Assembly: GCA_965205915.1 (NCBI GenBank)
Contig: OZ242191.1
Coordinates: forward strand, 1,054,001-1,118,000
DNA: 64,000 bases
Source: VXMO01 sp965205915
Lineage (GTDB): Bacteria; Chloroflexota; Dehalococcoidia; UBA6926
Direction: 5' to 3'
A program made the translations under genes and the position numbers. The notes beneath the pieces are model-generated. The model ran no database searches. It was given only the letters and a program-made list of their open reading frames with translations, and was not told the DNA's origin. Shown piece by piece: positions 51,513-60,548 of this stretch; the first letter of the stretch is position 1, and every line of letters starts with the position of its first letter.

Positions 51513-52568
51513 ATGGCGCTTGCTTACACACTCGGACTTCGCGCGCTCAGCCTTGTGGGCGTGTTGTTTATCGTCCTTTTGCTGGTCGTCGTGACGCTTG
51601 GCGCGACGGGGTTTTCTGACCGCATGTTGACGGCCATCGTGTCCGAGGAGATGCGGGGAACGCGGCAGGGGCTGGCTGAGACAATCAAGGATCCGGAGAG
51701 GCTCGAGGAGACGCTGCGGGAGCGGCGGGTAGAGCTCGAGGAGTTCTATGGGCTGGATCGCTCCTGGTACACGCGGCTCCCGGGGATGGTTGGGCGCGTT
51801 CTGACGCTTGATCTTGGGTCGGCGCGCAACTTACGGAGCTTTGACGGATCGTCTCGTGTGACGGACATCGTGCTGGAGCGGGTGCCGTACTCGATCATGC
51901 TGGTGACGACGTCGTTGATCATTACGGCGATCATCGGCTTATGGCTGGGAGCAAAGCTGGCGACGCGTGTGGGGACGCGGGGGGATCGGCTCGCGTCGTA
52001 TTTGGCTGCGGCGTCGAATGCGCTGCCGGCGTGGTGGGCGGGCATCCTGCTCATTCTCGTGCTGTCGTTCCAGCTGCGAATCTTTCCATCCGGCGGGCTA
52101 TACAGTTCGCCGCCGCCGGATGGGGGGCTGCTGCGGTTCATGGACCTTTTGTGGCACGCGGCGCTGCCGATATTGACGCTTGTGCTGGTCTCCGTGGGCG
52201 CGTGGACGTACGTGGTGCGGACGATGTTGCTGAATACGGCGCAGGAGTTCCATGTGACGGCGGCGCGGGCGCGAGGGATACCGGAAGGACAGGTGATGCG
52301 GCGGCACATACTGCGCGTCGCCGCGCCGCCGATCGCGACGAATATCATCCTCGCGCTGACGGGTTCCATCGGCGGGGCGATCCTGACGGAGACGGTGTTC
52401 AACTGGCCGGGGATGGGGCGGCTGTATTTCGACGCGATCACGACGGCGGATGAGGCCGTCATCGTGGCGCTGACGTTCCTCTTCACGTTGATGTACGTGA
52501 CGGCGCGGTTTGTGCTGGAGGTGCTGTACGTGGTGCTTGATCCGCGCGTGAGGTACACGTCGCAATGA
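51513..52568 (+). CDS. dppB: peptide-type ABC transporter permease (DppB/OppB)
   Basis: Integral membrane subunit of a family 5 importer, 351 residues. One N-terminal transmembrane segment (about 9-30) is followed by a 100-residue extracytoplasmic region with EEMRGTRQGLAETIKDPERL, then five more segments. The cytoplasmic EAA loop that contacts the ATPase reads TAARARGIPEGQVMRRHILR near residue 250. Its stop overlaps the start of dppC (ATGA). No binding-protein gene is in the operon. Confidence 0.9.
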   Translation: MALAYTLGLRALSLVGVLFIVLLLVVVTLGATGFSDRMLTAIVSEEMRGTRQGLAETIKDPERLEETLRERRVELEEFYGLDRSWYTRLPGMVGRVLTLDLGSARNLRSFDGSSRVTDIVLERVPYSIMLVTTSLIITAIIGLWLGAKLATRVGTRGDRLASYLAAASNALPAWWAGILLILVLSFQLRIFPSGGLYSSPPPDGGLLRFMDLLWHAALPILTLVLVSVGAWTYVVRTMLLNTAQEFHVTAARARGIPEGQVMRRHILRVAAPPIATNIILALTGSIGGAILTETVFNWPGMGRLYFDAITTADEAVIVALTFLFTLMYVTARFVLEVLYVVLDPRVRYTSQ

Positions 52569-53998
52569 GGCCGGGGGAGGCGCTCCGCGTCGTACTGAGG
52601 TCAGGCTCCGGTCGCGTGGGCCTGGCGATGCTGGCCATGTTGGTTTTTATTTCCGTGATGGTGCCGTTCTTCTATCCGCTGGATTTCGGTCTGCGGTTCT
52701 GGAATAACCCGATCGCATGGGCGGACAACCCAAAGGCGGTGCCGCCCGCGTGGACGAATCTCGCCGGTAATCAAGCGCCACGCCATCGCGTATTTGACGC
52801 CGAGACGCCCGCGCAAGAGATCGTGACCGGCCCGGCGACCACACGATTGTATTCGTTCACGTTCGACCACGAAGCGGAAGCGCCGCCGACATTCCTTTCC
52901 GTGTCCATCGGGAAAGTGACGTTCTATGAGCGGCCACCGGTGATTTCGATGACGTTATCGCGGCCTGACGGGCGCTCGGCTACGATATTGCAGGAGGTCG
53001 TTCGCGGGGCAAGACCCGACGAGACGCCGCCGGTGACGCGATTCGCGAATGAGCCGCGCCGCATCTATCTGTCCGGAGACACCAATGCCCTCACCACAGC
53101 CTCCGAGTTTTTGCAGCGGGAGTTTGGGTTGCACCTGAGCGCGGCGGAGATGCAGGGGAATCTGGAGGCGGCGCTGTTCGGGACGCCGACGGGGGACGGG
53201 GGCACGAATTTCGCGCCGCTGACGGGGGAGTACACGGCAACGATTCGGGTTATTACCTACGACGCGCGGGACTCGGTGGAGAACGTGCGCTTCGTGGCGG
53301 CGGGCGGTGTGTTCGGGCTGATGGGAACGGATACGCAGGGGCGCAATCTTGCGACGGGGCTGCTGTTCGGCTTTCCGGTCGCGCTGTTGATTGGGGTGCT
53401 GACGAGCGTAGCGGCCACGATCCTGGGTACGTTCTTTGGGATATTGAGCGGGTTTTCAGGCGGCAAGACGGACACGGTGATACAGCGGCTGGCCGACGTG
53501 ATGACGAATATCCCGCTGCTGCCGATATTGATCTTCCTGATATTCGTGTTGGGGCAGAAGTTGTGGCTGGTGATGACGATCCTCGTGATATTCGGGTGGC
53601 CGGGGCTAACGATTATTTTGCGGTCCATGGTGTTGCAGGTGCGGTCGGGGCAGCTGGTGGAGGCGACGCAGGCGCTGGGGGCGTCACGGTGGCGGATCAT
53701 GTTCCGGCACGTATTTTTCCAGATGGCGCCGTTCATCGTGGCACAGATGATTTTCTTCACGCCGGCGGCGATTCTCGCGGAGGCGGGGCTGAGCTTCCTT
53801 GGGCTTGGTGATCCATCGCTGCCGACATGGGGACAGATTCTTGAGCAGGGGTTCCGGACGGGCGCGATCTTCATCGGCTATTGGTGGTGGATACTGCCGC
53901 CCGGCATTCTCATCGTGATTACCGCCATGACTTTTGTGCTCATTGCCCTCGCGATGGAGCCGGTGCTGAATCCGCGCTTGCGGGAGACGGCGACATGA
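52565..53998 (+). CDS. dppC: peptide-type ABC transporter permease (DppC/OppC) with a large extracytoplasmic insert
   Basis: Second permease subunit, 477 residues, whereas DppC is usually about 300. TM1 (residues 16-38) is followed by roughly 210 extra residues containing RLYSFTFDHEAEAPPTFLSV and YLSGDTNALTTASEFLQREF, which must face outside. The normal permease domain then follows: FGLMGTDTQGRNLATGLLFG, GTFFGILSGFSGG, and the EAA loop EATQALGASRWRIMFRHVFF. The insert may help dock the binding protein. It is coupled by ATGA to the genes on both sides. Confidence 0.9.
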   Translation: MRPGEALRVVLRSGSGRVGLAMLAMLVFISVMVPFFYPLDFGLRFWNNPIAWADNPKAVPPAWTNLAGNQAPRHRVFDAETPAQEIVTGPATTRLYSFTFDHEAEAPPTFLSVSIGKVTFYERPPVISMTLSRPDGRSATILQEVVRGARPDETPPVTRFANEPRRIYLSGDTNALTTASEFLQREFGLHLSAAEMQGNLEAALFGTPTGDGGTNFAPLTGEYTATIRVITYDARDSVENVRFVAAGGVFGLMGTDTQGRNLATGLLFGFPVALLIGVLTSVAATILGTFFGILSGFSGGKTDTVIQRLADVMTNIPLLPILIFLIFVLGQKLWLVMTILVIFGWPGLTIILRSMVLQVRSGQLVEATQALGASRWRIMFRHVFFQMAPFIVAQMIFFTPAAILAEAGLSFLGLGDPSLPTWGQILEQGFRTGAIFIGYWWWILPPGILIVITAMTFVLIALAMEPVLNPRLRETAT

Positions 53999-54987
53999 GC
54001 ACTCGGCCAACGAGCAGTGGGCCTGTCCTGACGGTGCGCGATCTGCGGCTATCCTACGCGGCGGATCGTGGCGACGTTCATGCAGTGGACGGTGTGTCGT
54101 TCGACCTGGAGGCCGGTAAGACACTGGCCATCGTCGGCGAGTCGGGTTCCGGCAAGACGAGCCTCGCCCTTGCCCTGCTGCGTCTGCTACCGCGCAACGT
54201 GTCGCGGTTTGAGGGGCAGATCACGCTGAACGGGGCTGACTGCATGGCGCTGAGTGACGGGGAGTTTCGGGAAAGGGTGCGGTGGCGTCAGATTTCGATG
54301 GTGTTCCAGGGGGCAACGGAGTCTCTGAATCCTATCTACAAGGTTGGGCATCAGATTCGAGAGGTGTTCACGTCGCGCGGGGGGCAGTCGCGCCGCGAGG
54401 CGGACGAGCGGACGCGCGAGCTGTTGGAGCTTGTGCGGCTGCCACCGGAGACGTTCAATCGCTATCCGCATGAGCTGAGCGGGGGAATGAAACAGCGGAT
54501 CGCGGTGGCGTCGGCGCTGGCGCTCGATCCGGCGCTGATTCTGCTGGATGAGCCGACGTCAGCGCTGGACGTCGGCGTACAGGCGCAGATCATGAACCTG
54601 TTCAAGCGGCTCAAGTCGAATCTGGGCATCTCTTCGATTTTCATCAGCCACGACATCGCGTTGGCGAGCGATCTGGCAGACGACATTGCGGTGATGTACG
54701 CGGGGCGGCTGGTGGAGATTGGGCCGTCGGAGGAGGTGTTGGGTTCGCCATCGCATCCGTACACGCAGAAGCTGTTGGCGGCGATTCCGCGCCTGCGGTC
54801 GGATGATCCGTTGGAGTTCATCCCGGGCGCGCCGCCGGATTTGTCCGATCCGCCGCCGGGTTGCCGGTTCCATCCGCGTTGCCAATTCGCGATGGATCGG
54901 TGTCGCGTTGAGGACCCGCGCGGTTTTGTGACGGCGGGCGGGCAATCTCTTGCGGCGTGCTGGCTGCTGGATGAGGCCACTCAATGA
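53995..54987 (+). CDS. dppD: peptide-type ABC transporter ATPase (DppD/OppD)
   Basis: First ATP-binding subunit, 330 residues from ATG 53995. Walker A GESGSGKTSLA near residue 48, Q-loop SMVFQGATESLNPIYKVGHQ, signature HELSGGMKQRIAVASALALD, Walker B LILLDEPTSALDVG, and the switch His in FISHDIALAS. The C-terminal oligopeptide-transporter domain with Cys-rich PPGCRFHPRCQFAMDRC is present (an iron-sulfur or zinc-like site in this family). Its start overlaps dppC, and its stop overlaps dppF. Confidence 0.94.
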   Translation: MSTRPTSSGPVLTVRDLRLSYAADRGDVHAVDGVSFDLEAGKTLAIVGESGSGKTSLALALLRLLPRNVSRFEGQITLNGADCMALSDGEFRERVRWRQISMVFQGATESLNPIYKVGHQIREVFTSRGGQSRREADERTRELLELVRLPPETFNRYPHELSGGMKQRIAVASALALDPALILLDEPTSALDVGVQAQIMNLFKRLKSNLGISSIFISHDIALASDLADDIAVMYAGRLVEIGPSEEVLGSPSHPYTQKLLAAIPRLRSDDPLEFIPGAPPDLSDPPPGCRFHPRCQFAMDRCRVEDPRGFVTAGGQSLAACWLLDEATQ

Positions 54988-56033
54988 CGTTCACGACAAC
55001 GCGTTCTACGAATGCCGCATCCGGCGCGGTCCCAATGCTGGAGTTGCGCGACGTTGCGATGCACTTCAAGTCACGCGGGCGCGGGTTCCGCACGACGACG
55101 GTTCGGGCGCTGGACGGGGTGACGCTCTCACTGGATCGGGAAGAGACGATCGCGGTCGTGGGTGAGTCGGGGTCGGGCAAGACGACGCTGGGGCGTGTGT
55201 CGTTGCGGCTGTTGGAGCCGACGGCGGGCAGAGTGATCTTCGATGGTGAGGACATCACTGAGATACAGGAGAAGCGGCTCAAGGGCTTTCGACGGCGGGC
55301 GCAGGGGATATTCCAGGACCCGTTCACGAGTCTCGATCCGTACATGACGATTCGGCAGATCGTGGAGGAGCCGCTGGTTATCCATGGGGCGGGGTCGGGA
55401 TCGGAGCGGCTGGAACGCGTGGTGTGGGCGCTGGAAGAGGTGCGGATGCGGCCGGCAAGCGACTTCCTGAACCAATTTCCACATCTGCTGTCGGGCGGAC
55501 AGCGGCAGCGGGTGGGCATCGCGCGGGCGTTGGTGCTGACGCCGGACTATATGTTGGCGGATGAGCCGGTCTCGATGATTGACGCTTCGAGCCGGGCCGA
55601 GATTCTGTTGCTGTTGCGGGAGCTACAAGAGCGGCATCACATCGGCTATCTGTACATCACGCACGACATCGCGACGGCGCGGCACTTTGCACCGACGGCT
55701 GCGGTCATGTATTTGGGGCGCATAGTCGAACACGGGCCGACGGTGGATTTGATCAACAATCCGCTGCATCCGTATACGCAGGGGCTATTGAACGCGGTGC
55801 CGGAGCCTGATCCGGCGAATCGGCTCGCGGAGCGAATCGTGCTGCCCGGAGAGGCTCCAAGTCCGGCGAACGTGCCGAGCGGGTGCCGCTTCCATCCTCG
55901 CTGCCCGGCGTTCATGGCAGGGCTGTGCGACGTTGTGCCGCCACCGCTGGTGGAGATAGAGCCGGGGCGTACGGTGGAGTGCCATTTGTACGGGGAAGAG
56001 GGGAAGGAGCGGGCGGAACAGCGAGCAATATGA
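54984..56033 (+). CDS. dppF: peptide-type ABC transporter ATPase (DppF/OppF)
   Basis: Second ATP-binding subunit, 349 residues. Walker A GESGSGKTTLGRVSLRLL near residue 59, Q-loop GIFQDPFTSLDPYMTI, signature LLSGGQRQRVGIARALV, Walker B MLADEPVSMIDASSR (Val in place of the usual Thr), switch His in YITHDIATAR. The Cys cluster CRFHPRCPAFMAGLC ends the protein. Last gene of the operon; a strong hairpin follows at 56115-56159. Confidence 0.94.
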   Translation: MTFTTTRSTNAASGAVPMLELRDVAMHFKSRGRGFRTTTVRALDGVTLSLDREETIAVVGESGSGKTTLGRVSLRLLEPTAGRVIFDGEDITEIQEKRLKGFRRRAQGIFQDPFTSLDPYMTIRQIVEEPLVIHGAGSGSERLERVVWALEEVRMRPASDFLNQFPHLLSGGQRQRVGIARALVLTPDYMLADEPVSMIDASSRAEILLLLRELQERHHIGYLYITHDIATARHFAPTAAVMYLGRIVEHGPTVDLINNPLHPYTQGLLNAVPEPDPANRLAERIVLPGEAPSPANVPSGCRFHPRCPAFMAGLCDVVPPPLVEIEPGRTVECHLYGEEGKERAEQRAI

Positions 56034-56114
56034 CCACAATGAATCAAATTACTGAAGAGGACTGTCAGCGGGAGTTGACTTAGACTAGCAGCGGACTATA
56101 GTAGAGATTGTAGT

Positions 56115-56159
56115 GGGGTCGGGCGAGGATCCTGAAAAACGGAGCCTTGTCCCGACCCC
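56115..56159 (+). terminator. long hairpin after the transporter operon
   Basis: GGGGTCGGG (56115-56123) pairs with CCCGACCCC (56151-56159), and CGAGG/CCTTG extend the stem to 14 pairs. A pyrimidine-rich TCCTCTCTT follows. It lies 80 bases after dppF and 40 before the convergent DUF3800 gene, so it may serve both strands. Confidence 0.6.
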
Positions 56160-56198
56160 GTCCTCTCTTAAACCCGCCCTCCTGGCCCGTTGCGTCAC

Positions 56199-56864
56199 TT
56201 AGTCACCCGTAATGTCGAGGGCGCGGACGAACCTGAATAAACCATGCTTGGTTCCACTTGGTTCTTCGGTTCCATGGGCGTTCGCGATGTGATGGACCAC
56301 TTGCAAGGCTTCCACGTAAAGAGAGGAGGCGAGGGTGACGTTGACCGGGGTGGGTATTCTCAGGTTTCGATCGAGGTATTCCTCAAGTTCTGCTTTCTGA
56401 GCGCGGGACATTTCGATGCGGTCGAGCACCAGATCGTACCTCTCGGAGATGAGGGGATTTGCAGCAAAGTGCCACTCAAGTAGACGGCGGAGAGCAAAGT
56501 TCCAGAAGCGACGCGCGTCCTGGCCACGCGGGCTGTCCGGGCGAAGATAAGGGCCACTGAACGTTTCTTTGTCCAAGTAGACTGCTGAAGCTGAAATGGC
56601 TTCACCGCCCTCTGCTAACGTCTGAATGGGATCCATGAGACGGTCAAACTCCGGTTTCCCAACCGGGATTTTCAGCTCCCGCGATAGACGGCGCAAGTAA
56701 CGGAATGCTGCCATATGCCGGACAATGCCTTGATAGGAGTCATCCGTCACGTGCAGAGCGGCCATAGCGAAGGAGGGGCTGCTAAGGAGCGCGCCCGTCT
56801 GTGGATGCACTGCGTAGCCAGGATCGCCAGATTCGTCAACAAAGATGTAATCGTATTTGGCCAT
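56199..56864 (-). CDS. DUF3800 protein
   Basis: 221 residues with the family hallmark YIFVDESGDPG at the N-terminus, whose acidic residues suggest an RNase H-like or PIN-like metal site, and a second acidic stretch YDLVLDRIEMSRAQ near residue 142. The C-terminal QVVHHIANA and HGLFRFV segments also fit. DUF3800 proteins are widely scattered and often lie in mobile or defence regions; activity is not established. It lies beside a tRNA cluster, a common insertion site. Confidence 0.85.
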   Translation of the reverse strand: MAKYDYIFVDESGDPGYAVHPQTGALLSSPSFAMAALHVTDDSYQGIVRHMAAFRYLRRLSRELKIPVGKPEFDRLMDPIQTLAEGGEAISASAVYLDKETFSGPYLRPDSPRGQDARRFWNFALRRLLEWHFAANPLISERYDLVLDRIEMSRAQKAELEEYLDRNLRIPTPVNVTLASSLYVEALQVVHHIANAHGTEEPSGTKHGLFRFVRALDITGD

Positions 56865-57022
56865 AAGATGCAGATACTCAGTCAGGTAGCCCGCCCACTA
56901 AAATGCTATGATAGCACGCGTGTTCCTTTCTGTGCTCAAAACACGCACGGCCTCTTGGGAAATCGCTTTTGGCCGTTTGACGCTCTGCGGCGTGCTCGGC
57001 ATAATTGCGTGGCGCGGGTGTT

Positions 57023-57099
57023 AGGAGCGTAGCTCAGCCCGGAAGAGCGACGGTCTCCAAAACCGTTGGCCGGGGGTTCGAATCCCTCCGCTCCTGCCA
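57023..57099 (+). tRNA. tRNA-Trp (anticodon CCA)
   Basis: Acceptor AGGAGCG (57023-57029) pairs with CGCTCCT (57089-57095), the discriminator is G, and CCA is encoded. The anticodon loop CUCCAAA in stem ACGGT/ACCGT gives CCA. T arm GGGGGTTCGAATCCCTC is standard. Confidence 0.95.
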
Positions 57100-57181
57100 G
57101 CGCTCCCAACGTGAGAGCCGTTAGGCTGTCATCGTGTTGTCAGAGGGCGAGGCCCGCGGAAGATACCGCGCCGGGTCAAAT

Positions 57182-57268
57182 GCCGAGGTGGTGGAATTGG
57201 TAGACACGCTGTCTTGAGGGGGCAGTGGGCGAAAGCTCGTAGGAGTTCAAATCTCCTCCTCGGCACCA
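57182..57268 (+). tRNA. tRNA-Leu (anticodon GAG)
   Basis: Acceptor GCCGAGG (57182-57188) pairs with CCTCGGC (57258-57264), discriminator A, CCA encoded. The anticodon loop is UUGAGGG, giving GAG. A long variable arm (TGGGCGAAAGCTCGT) identifies a class II tRNA. Confidence 0.95.
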
Positions 57269-57331
57269 CACCCTCGACAACGGGGCTAAGATAGATACTC
57301 TGTCAGGTATACGGCAGATAGCCGGAACCGG

Positions 57332-57408
57332 GGCGACGTAGCCAAGTGGTTTAAGGCGGGGGACTGCAAATCCCCTATTCGTGGGTTCGAATCCCGCCGT
57401 CGCCTCCA
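57332..57408 (+). tRNA. tRNA-Cys (anticodon GCA)
   Basis: Acceptor GGCGACG (57332-57338) pairs with CGTCGCC (57398-57404), followed by discriminator U and CCA. Anticodon stem GGGGA/TCCCC with loop CUGCAAA gives GCA. Third gene of a Trp-Leu-Cys cluster. Confidence 0.95.
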
Positions 57409-57628
57409 TGATTTTTCCGCACACTACTATTGGGGTCGCCTTTGGGGCGATGTCCTGCCGCCGTGGCACTACCCCCGGGAGCGAGGGCAGATTCACTGGA
57501 TGGTGTTAAGGGGTTTGGTTGCGTAATGGAGCTTTTGGATTCCTCTCTGCGCTCGGAATGACAGATGCGGGGGGGGGAACGACGAGTGGGCGGTATGACG
57601 GATGGGGTGGGCGGTTCGGGAACCGCCC
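57409..57628. other. spacer with a second-family repeat
   Basis: Between tRNA-Cys and the convergent glyoxalase-fold gene. It carries a second-family repeat at 57538-57562 (core TTCCTCTCTGCGCTCGGAA) and a small inverted repeat GGGCGGTTCGGGAACCGCCC (about 57610-57629) that may terminate the convergent gene. No coding sequence is visible. Confidence 0.55.
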
Positions 57629-58003
57629 CTACTCTTCCAGGGCCTGGATGACGCCTATTATGTTGCCCTCGGGGTCTACGAGGCCGCCAACCTTGATGCC
57701 GAAGCCCGGGACTTCCTGCGCCGGGCCCATGGATTTGCCGCCGAGCTCTTCGGCGCGCGCCGCGTAGGCGTCGGCATCGTCAACCTGCATGTAGAGGCGG
57801 ATTCCGGGGCGATCGTTCTCGTCTTCAGGGTTGTGGTTGTAGATCGCGCCGTCGATGCCCTGATCGTCGTCCTTTGCGGTGACGAGGCCGTAGGACATGG
57901 GGTTGTCGGCGTCGATGTCCCACTCAAAGAGCGCGCCGTAAAAGGCCTGTAATGTCTGCGCGTCCCGGGCTGCAATCTCAAAGTGGGCGATTGGGCGGGG
58001 CAT
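57629..58003 (-). CDS. glyoxalase-fold (VOC superfamily) protein
   Basis: 124 residues with paired beta-alpha-beta-beta-beta modules. HFEIAARDAQTLQAFYGALF begins the first; VDDADAYAARAEELGGKSMG and VPGFGIKVGGLVDPEGNIIG the second. Possible metal ligands are His near residue 7 and Glu/Asp near 112. This subgroup contains many uncharacterised proteins related to bleomycin resistance and glyoxalase I; substrate unknown. Confidence 0.85.
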   Translation of the reverse strand: MPRPIAHFEIAARDAQTLQAFYGALFEWDIDADNPMSYGLVTAKDDDQGIDGAIYNHNPEDENDRPGIRLYMQVDDADAYAARAEELGGKSMGPAQEVPGFGIKVGGLVDPEGNIIGVIQALEE

Positions 58004-58029
58004 CTGACTCTCCTTTTGTGTTGCCTGGT

Positions 58030-60378
58030 TTACTCGGAATCAAGTTCGACGTTTTCCAGCCTGAGGAAGCCCTGCGAATCGAGGGTGAGGTTCTTTACGC
58101 GGTCTGATACCAGGATGTAGTCGCTGCCGAAGTAGAGTGGGAACGCGACGGCCTCCTGCACCATTCTGCGTTCGATTTCCCGGTACTGCTCAAGGCGGTC
58201 ATCGCCCGCGGTTCGGGCCTGTTCGAGTAGGTCATCGATGGCGTCTGAGCCAGCCTTGCCGTCGTTGTTCTGCGACTCGGTATGGAAGAGGACATCGAGG
58301 AAGTTGTGGGGGTCCGGGTAGTCGGCGAGCCAGCCATAGCTATAGATGTTGAAGCCGATCTCAAGGATCGATGGCAATTGGTAGAAGTATGCCTGGCCGG
58401 CGGCGCGATACACGATGCGCACTTCAAGGTTTTCTTGCCACTGATTCATGATCGCACGCGTGATTGGGCCGGCTTCTCTGCGGCCCACAATGAAGATGGC
58501 GGGTTGCTCGTCTCCGAGTTGACCAAAATCAGTGCCGTCAAGGAGTTCTTTGGCAGCGACAGGGTTGTACGCGATTTCGGCGATGTCTTCGTCGTAGCCG
58601 GGCAGGCCGGGCGGCATGAATCCGTGGGCGAGGCGTATGTCTGAGCCTGCATGTTCCTCAAAGATGGCTTCGCGATCCACGGCCCAGAGGAATGCTCGAC
58701 GCACATCGGGATCATTGAAGGGCTCAACAACTGTGTTGAATGCCAGGTACGAGATGCTGAGGGCGTCCGTGCTGGTGATCTTGTCAACAAGAGGGCTCGC
58801 CTCTTCTACAAGTTCGTCATAGTCGCCCGCGTATATGAATGTCGTCGCGTCGGCAAACCCCTCTTCCACCATTGCAGCCGGGATGCCGGCGTGGAAACGG
58901 AAAACGAGATTGCCAACCGTGGTGGGCGGGCCGACATAGCCCTCAAACGCGGTGAGATGAGCAACGCGGGACCGCTCATAGTGGGCGAGCCGATACGGGC
59001 CCGTGCCGATTGAGGTGTAATACCAGGGATCCGAAGGCTCTACATCCTCGGCGTCTTCCTCTTCAGTTTGTTCAGCCGGAGTGTCTTCCTCTTCCTCACC
59101 GTCCATCTCTTCTTCCTCCTCGATGAGACGCGGACTCGGAGGCTCGGGGACGTTGGATTCCAGGACGAGGTAGGCGGAGGAGTGCGTGAGCTTGGAGATG
59201 AAGTAGCTCTTGGGCTCATCAATGGTGACGACAAGGGTGGAATCGTCCGTGGCATCAAGGCCGGTGACGGAATCCGCCTCTCCGGCGGCATACGCCCTTG
59301 CGCCAACGATGTCATCCAGATAGGTTGAACCGCTGCTGCCGACGGCGGTCAGGTTGCGATTGAGCGCGCGCTCCCATGAGAAGACGATGTCCTGGGCGGT
59401 GACGGCTGTGCCGTCGTGGAATTGAGCGCCGTCCTTGATTGTGAAGGTGTAGACCGTGCCATCTTCCGATACCTCCCATGTGGCGAGGTCAGGCTCCGGT
59501 ATCAAGTCCGCATTCAAGCGAACGAGTCCGCTGAATATCTGGCGTATGTACTGGGAGGAGCTGGCATCTGTCGACACACCGGGGTCGAGGGTTATCGGGC
59601 CACCGTCCAGATAAAGGACGAGGGTTTCATCACGGGGCGCTCCGAAGGGCTGGGGGGCCACAGGCCGGATGCTTGTGGACACGGTATCGAGAACGTCAAA
59701 GTTGCGTTCGTAGACGGTGCGGGGGGCCTCCGTCTGGACACCCATCGCCGTGGTTCCGCGCGTCACGAAGGTGACTGCGCCACGCTGCTCGTTCGATCCC
59801 GTGCCGTAGCCGTAGAAAACCTGATGGGCCTCGGCGCCGTCATCCAGGGTGATGTCAGCCTCGGTGATGGTTCGGAATCCACTCAGGCCGGCCAAGGGGG
59901 TGATTTGCTCCTGTGCAATCTCAGCAGCATGGATTGGCTCGGCGCTGAAGAGGACAATCGTTTGGGCGTGGATATCTTCGTTTCCGGTTTCAAAGACATT
60001 CACAATGCTGAGGAGCCCACTTGAGGGACGCTCACCGATCCATGCTTCCGGCACCTGCAGGGCGTAGCCATAGAGGCCATCCGTGTAGGTCACCAAATCT
60101 GAGGAGATGACTGCTTCCGTTTCGGCGCCGTCATCCGTTTGAGTCGGTGTGGCGATGGCAGGAACGGTTGCGGGAGTGGGTGTTGACACGGGAGTGGCGG
60201 TAGCGGCCGCCGCCGCCGTCGCGGTTGGCGTGGCCGTTGCGGGCACGACAGTCTCCGGGAGCGAAGTCGCTTCATCGTCCCCATTACAGGCGGCCAGCAG
60301 AAGCAGCAGACTGAAGGCAAGCGTAAAGGCCACAAACATGGCGCGCGGCGTAGTGCGACCGTGAACGAGATTTGGCAC
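58030..60378 (-). CDS. large peptide-type substrate-binding lipoprotein with an extra N-terminal domain
   Basis: 782 residues from GTG 60378, which has AGGAGGAA eight bases upstream; the frame extends to 60483. The lipobox is LLLLLAACNGD. After an Ala/Thr/Pro linker, an extra domain of about 150 residues has YTDGLYGYALQVPEAWIGER and QTIVLFSAEPIHAAEIAQEQ, resembling PsbP-like folds. The family 5 binding domain then starts near residue 265 with PITLDPGVSTDASSSQYIRQ. Its middle has an acidic insert rich in Glu (EEEEEMDGEEEED) near residue 425. It may serve the dppBCDF operon 2 kb away, but this is inferred from proximity. Confidence 0.88.
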   Translation of the reverse strand: MPNLVHGRTTPRAMFVAFTLAFSLLLLLAACNGDDEATSLPETVVPATATPTATAAAAATATPVSTPTPATVPAIATPTQTDDGAETEAVISSDLVTYTDGLYGYALQVPEAWIGERPSSGLLSIVNVFETGNEDIHAQTIVLFSAEPIHAAEIAQEQITPLAGLSGFRTITEADITLDDGAEAHQVFYGYGTGSNEQRGAVTFVTRGTTAMGVQTEAPRTVYERNFDVLDTVSTSIRPVAPQPFGAPRDETLVLYLDGGPITLDPGVSTDASSSQYIRQIFSGLVRLNADLIPEPDLATWEVSEDGTVYTFTIKDGAQFHDGTAVTAQDIVFSWERALNRNLTAVGSSGSTYLDDIVGARAYAAGEADSVTGLDATDDSTLVVTIDEPKSYFISKLTHSSAYLVLESNVPEPPSPRLIEEEEEMDGEEEEDTPAEQTEEEDAEDVEPSDPWYYTSIGTGPYRLAHYERSRVAHLTAFEGYVGPPTTVGNLVFRFHAGIPAAMVEEGFADATTFIYAGDYDELVEEASPLVDKITSTDALSISYLAFNTVVEPFNDPDVRRAFLWAVDREAIFEEHAGSDIRLAHGFMPPGLPGYDEDIAEIAYNPVAAKELLDGTDFGQLGDEQPAIFIVGRREAGPITRAIMNQWQENLEVRIVYRAAGQAYFYQLPSILEIGFNIYSYGWLADYPDPHNFLDVLFHTESQNNDGKAGSDAIDDLLEQARTAGDDRLEQYREIERRMVQEAVAFPLYFGSDYILVSDRVKNLTLDSQGFLRLENVELDSE

Positions 60379-60548
60379 AGACAGGTTCCTCCTGTTGAAT
60401 ATAAATCGGAGAGCGAGTGAGTGATGCAAGATCAACGATGCACCTATTATGATACGAGTCGTGTTCCGCGACCAACTGAGCATAACGGGACCGACCTTTC
60501 ACAGATATTTGACGCGCGCCGAGCCAGTCCCGCGGAGGTAATGATCTA

